Positions 61,501 through 64,000 of a stretch of 64,000 nucleotides of DNA are shown here, one piece after another. The translations under genes and the position numbers were made by a program. The notes under the pieces are model-generated. The model searched no databases and had not been told where the DNA came from. It saw only the letters and a program-made list of their open reading frames with translations. Each line of letters opens with the position of its first letter. Position 1 is the stretch's first letter. The DNA comes from Nomia melanderi. Lineage: Eukaryota; Arthropoda; Insecta; Hymenoptera; Halictidae. The DNA is taken from positions 5,883,501 to 5,947,500 of the forward strand of contig NC_135003.1 in NCBI RefSeq assembly GCF_051020985.1. The letters are read 5' to 3'.

Positions 61501-62503
61501 ATCTTGACTTGAAACAGTATTATTTAAAAATTTTATTGCTTGTGTTTGTTGACTTTCATTCTGTGAACTAGTTATGAGAACTTGTCCTGATTGTGTTTGA
61601 TTACCAGCTAATATCATTTTTGTATATACCTAAAATAAAATTGTAAAATACATTGTATTTTTCATTTAAAAGATCAATGTACAAGATCTGTTCAAATAAT
61701 GATATGAATGAATATCTTACATTTCGGTTTTGCTGAGTACTTTGCGCTGTTCGTTTTACAGCTGATTGAACTGTCTTCGCATTCTGAACATTTCCTAATG
61801 TAATGTTTCCTGAATGGCTAGTTGCCATTACCGGTTTACTAGGTTGTGCTGATCTTAATTGAACTATATTACCATCTGCAGACTTTGCTATAAGAGTCTG
61901 TGCTAGCGATTGCAACTGTCCTGCTGATGCTGTTGATGGATGTGAAATTTTTAAAATTTGGCTAGTGCCTTGCCCACCAGCTGGAGAAACTATCATAATA
62001 GACTGACTTTGTGTTGCCGATCCAACATTTGATTTTACCTATTACAATATCATAAAGTAGTATTAAAATAAATAATTCCAATTTTCATTTTATATGTTTT
62101 AATTATACATTCATACCTGTACTGTAGATGCTGGAAGCCTTTGCAATGTTGGTTTCGTTTGGAATACAATATTTTGATTATTTTGATTTGCTGTTGTATA
62201 GATAATATGTTCTTCTTGAGCTTGGTCAGAAACTTCAGTCATTTCCACATCAGGTACAATTGTTTCAGCCTCAATATTACGCTCAATTATTATATGTTCT
62301 TCATCTGTTGTCATCACTTCTTCCGCATTCATACATTCTAATTCAGCTTGGATATTTGCAAATGCTTCAAAGTCATTGGATGAATATTGTTCATTACTAT
62401 GCGATAAACTCAACGCACTCAAATCTCCATCGCCAAGTGTACGTGAGTCAAGAGCAAGCGGTTCAACCAAAGCTCTAGCATTCTGCCCCTTATTTACAGA
62501 CAT
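58584..62503 (-). CDS. mip120: LIN54/Mip120 homologue, MuvB (DREAM) DNA-binding subunit
   Basis: Eleven minus-strand coding exons: 62117-62503, 61721-62038, 61396-61629, 61066-61284, 60859-60975, 60646-60783, 60329-60568, 60008-60213, 59490-59733, 59221-59417 and 58584-58767. They total 2484 bases, 827 residues. LIN54 is the MuvB subunit that binds cell-cycle promoter CHR elements (DREAM and Myb-MuvB complexes). The N-terminus is acidic. Residues 130-550 are Gln/Ser/Thr/Val-rich and include VYTKMILAG. Two CXC domains lie at about 610-639 and 685-715, with the DNA-contacting tyrosines of the family at 621 (CLKLYCDC) and 696 (CLKNYCEC) and the linker [12 protein letters not shown]. The C-terminal helical tail has EEFGRCL. 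All introns are GT-AG; the donor CAG|GTGCAG after 60329 is the weakest. Many exons are phase 0, so in-frame exon skipping is possible. Confidence 0.94.
58900..59117. mobile_element. TTAA-MITE, family E, inside a mip120 intron
   Basis: 218 bp with TTAA at 58900-58903 and 59114-59117. The inverted ends are TTAACCCTCGAACCTACATA and GTCATCCGAGGGTTAA. It occupies about half of the last mip120 intron (58768-59220) without touching the splice sites. Same terminus logic (TTAA + CCC) as the families in the gene desert. Confidence 0.72.
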
Positions 62504-63641
62504 GATTACGCTCCTAGATGAAATATTATATATTACAGAAACGTACTCATTTACAATTATCAGTTATATAAAACATATTTATTAATATTAATTTCTTAAA
62601 GCATGTTACTCTGTGATGTATTATATAAAATTATATTATACAAAGGTATACAAAGGTATAATATAATTTATAAAATTTGTTTTAGTTTGTTTCTGTATTT
62701 CATCTTTGTTTTCTTCGCAAAAATAATTACATAACTAAATACAAATCTAACATACGATCCTTAAACTTGTGTGTTACTTCATTTTACTACAAAATATTGA
62801 ATACTACACTTCAATTGAAACTATCATTATTTAATGTTTTTACATCACATATACTGTGTAATGCTTAAAATGAATCTATTCATAGTAAAATTTAATTTTT
62901 CAGATGTGTAAATATTGCATGATACATAGTACTTCATAGGTATGAAGGTTAGAAATTTAAGTATCATAAATGGTCTTTCCATAAAGCACGAAATATCGAA
63001 AACATATGTGTGAAAATAAAGTATTGTATATCAACGGTAAAATATTAAACGATTTACGAAATGACGTAAAAACGAAATAAATCAGTGAGGATTTAAAAAT
63101 TCAAAAATTCAAATCTTTAGGAAGCACAAATTCACTCCATAGATACAAGGAGCAATGGGATTGCCTGAGTATGCAACCAACAATACATAGATTGAGTAAG
63201 ATTCAAACTTTTGAAAATTCGAACAATAAAATTTGAATAATGAAGAAAAATTCGAAGGATAGTCTACTTAGGAACATTAGCGCCATTTATTACTCGAACG
63301 CGCCATTTTCCATGAACTGAACTTTTGCCTGCATTCTAAAGATCTTAATTAGTCCAAATCAATTCGACATTAAAGCATGTTAAAAAAGGAATCACATGAG
63401 ATATCAAAAAGTAATAAAAAACAAGGTTCCTATCAGTTTTCACTTTATAATCGTACAAAATTGAACTTAACCTATAACTTATCAGTTCATATCAGGTACG
63501 TACAGTGTTGGGTGGGGGCGTGCCACGAAGCTTATTTTAATTACAATAGTATATTTGAAAAAGTTGTTAATACGTATTTCATGAATTTAAATTCCATTCA
63601 AACTGTCTCACAATTCATTTAATCAGATTTCTAACACTTAC
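62504..63641 (-). other. 5' UTR intron of mip120
   Basis: The first coding exon starts after the acceptor TTTCATCTAG at 62514-62515 (exon from 62513, ATG at 62503). A donor CACCCAG|GTAAGT on the minus strand sits at 63641-63640. The interval is AT-rich; 62630-62665 contains a duplicated CAAAGGTATA. An 81-codon plus frame at 63377-63622 is not recognised. Intron assignment is inferred from the matching splice signals. Confidence 0.6.
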
Positions 63642-63760
63642 CTGGGTGTTTCCTTGATAGCTCCAATTTGTTCAAAATCACGCGCCCACCATTGCTGTCC
63701 CACAGTGCACTACGCACCGCTGTGTACAAACAGACCCAAAGGTCGTTTGGTATTAAAATC
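63642..63760 (-). promoter_or_regulatory. candidate 5' leader exon and promoter of mip120
   Basis: The minus strand upstream of the donor at 63641 is GC-richer than its surroundings (GGGCGCGTGATTTTG, GGGACAGCAATGGTGG). The upstream end of the exon is not visible; 63760 is a placeholder. Confidence 0.5.
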
Positions 63761-64000
63761 TCAAATGAATGTAAGAATGATAGGTTCTTTAACTCTTATA
63801 AAATTGTCTATTTTTTGTATACAGTTCATCAAACATCAACTTTATTGACTAAATATTATGCCAATACTGAACAATATTTTCGCGCACTTTGCAAATTTCG
63901 ATTTCGCCATTTTCGCTCTTCCGCGGCTCAAACACGTCAGCCTTAAGCGCCCTCTGTAGCCAATAAAAAAGCAAGTGTTCCAAAAACTCGAACATTTTGA
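63761..64000. other. window edge, no gene assigned
   Basis: 63885-63955 is CpG-bearing (GCGCACTTTGCAAATTTCG, CTCTTCCGCGGCTCAAACAC) and could be a promoter shared with a gene beyond the window. Frames of 64 and 92 codons on the plus strand overlap each other and show no domain. Confidence 0.35.

Noticed and set aside
62141..62585. Plus-strand frames over the first mip120 coding exon
   Set aside because: Antisense shadows of a well-supported coding exon.

Overview
This is a nuclear window from an insect, most likely a hymenopteran and probably a bee. Three things point there. The DNA is AT-rich with scattered CpG-rich islands. The introns are short, with GT-AG ends. The proteins are insect-like versions of Rpb4, Ada2a, LIN54/Mip120 and ZCCHC9. 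The species call is inference.

From about 1 to 50 kb I found no protein-coding gene I can support. This stretch is a gene desert or very large introns. It holds (a) islands of higher GC/CpG, strongest at about 18.4-22.2, 29.4-30.2 and 41.6-43.9 kb, the last looking like a promoter or 5' leader; (b) many small non-autonomous transposon remnants, above all several families ending in TTAA plus CCC/GGG-like termini (piggyBac-like), one mariner-like element with TA flanks, and several foldback structures; and (c) diverged dispersed repeat pairs.

From 50.3 to 63.7 kb there is a compact cluster of three loci. On the minus strand (50.3-52.9 kb) one 5' coding exon is spliced either to the large Ada2a exon or, skipping it, to two small exons of RNA polymerase II subunit Rpb4. 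Both acceptors keep the reading frame, so both proteins carry the same 21 N-terminal residues. This is the arrangement known from Drosophila. On the plus strand (54.2-55.8 kb) lies a two-exon ZCCHC9 homologue with four CCHC knuckles. On the minus strand (58.6-62.5 kb, with a 5' leader exon near 63.64 kb) lies an 11-coding-exon LIN54/Mip120 homologue with two CXC domains. Ada2a/Rpb4 and ZCCHC9 are divergent; ZCCHC9 and LIN54 converge on an AT-rich 2.7 kb spacer.

Three of the four products act in chromatin or transcription: Pol II, the ATAC acetyltransferase complex, and the MuvB/DREAM complex. No rRNA, tRNA or CRISPR array was recognised.
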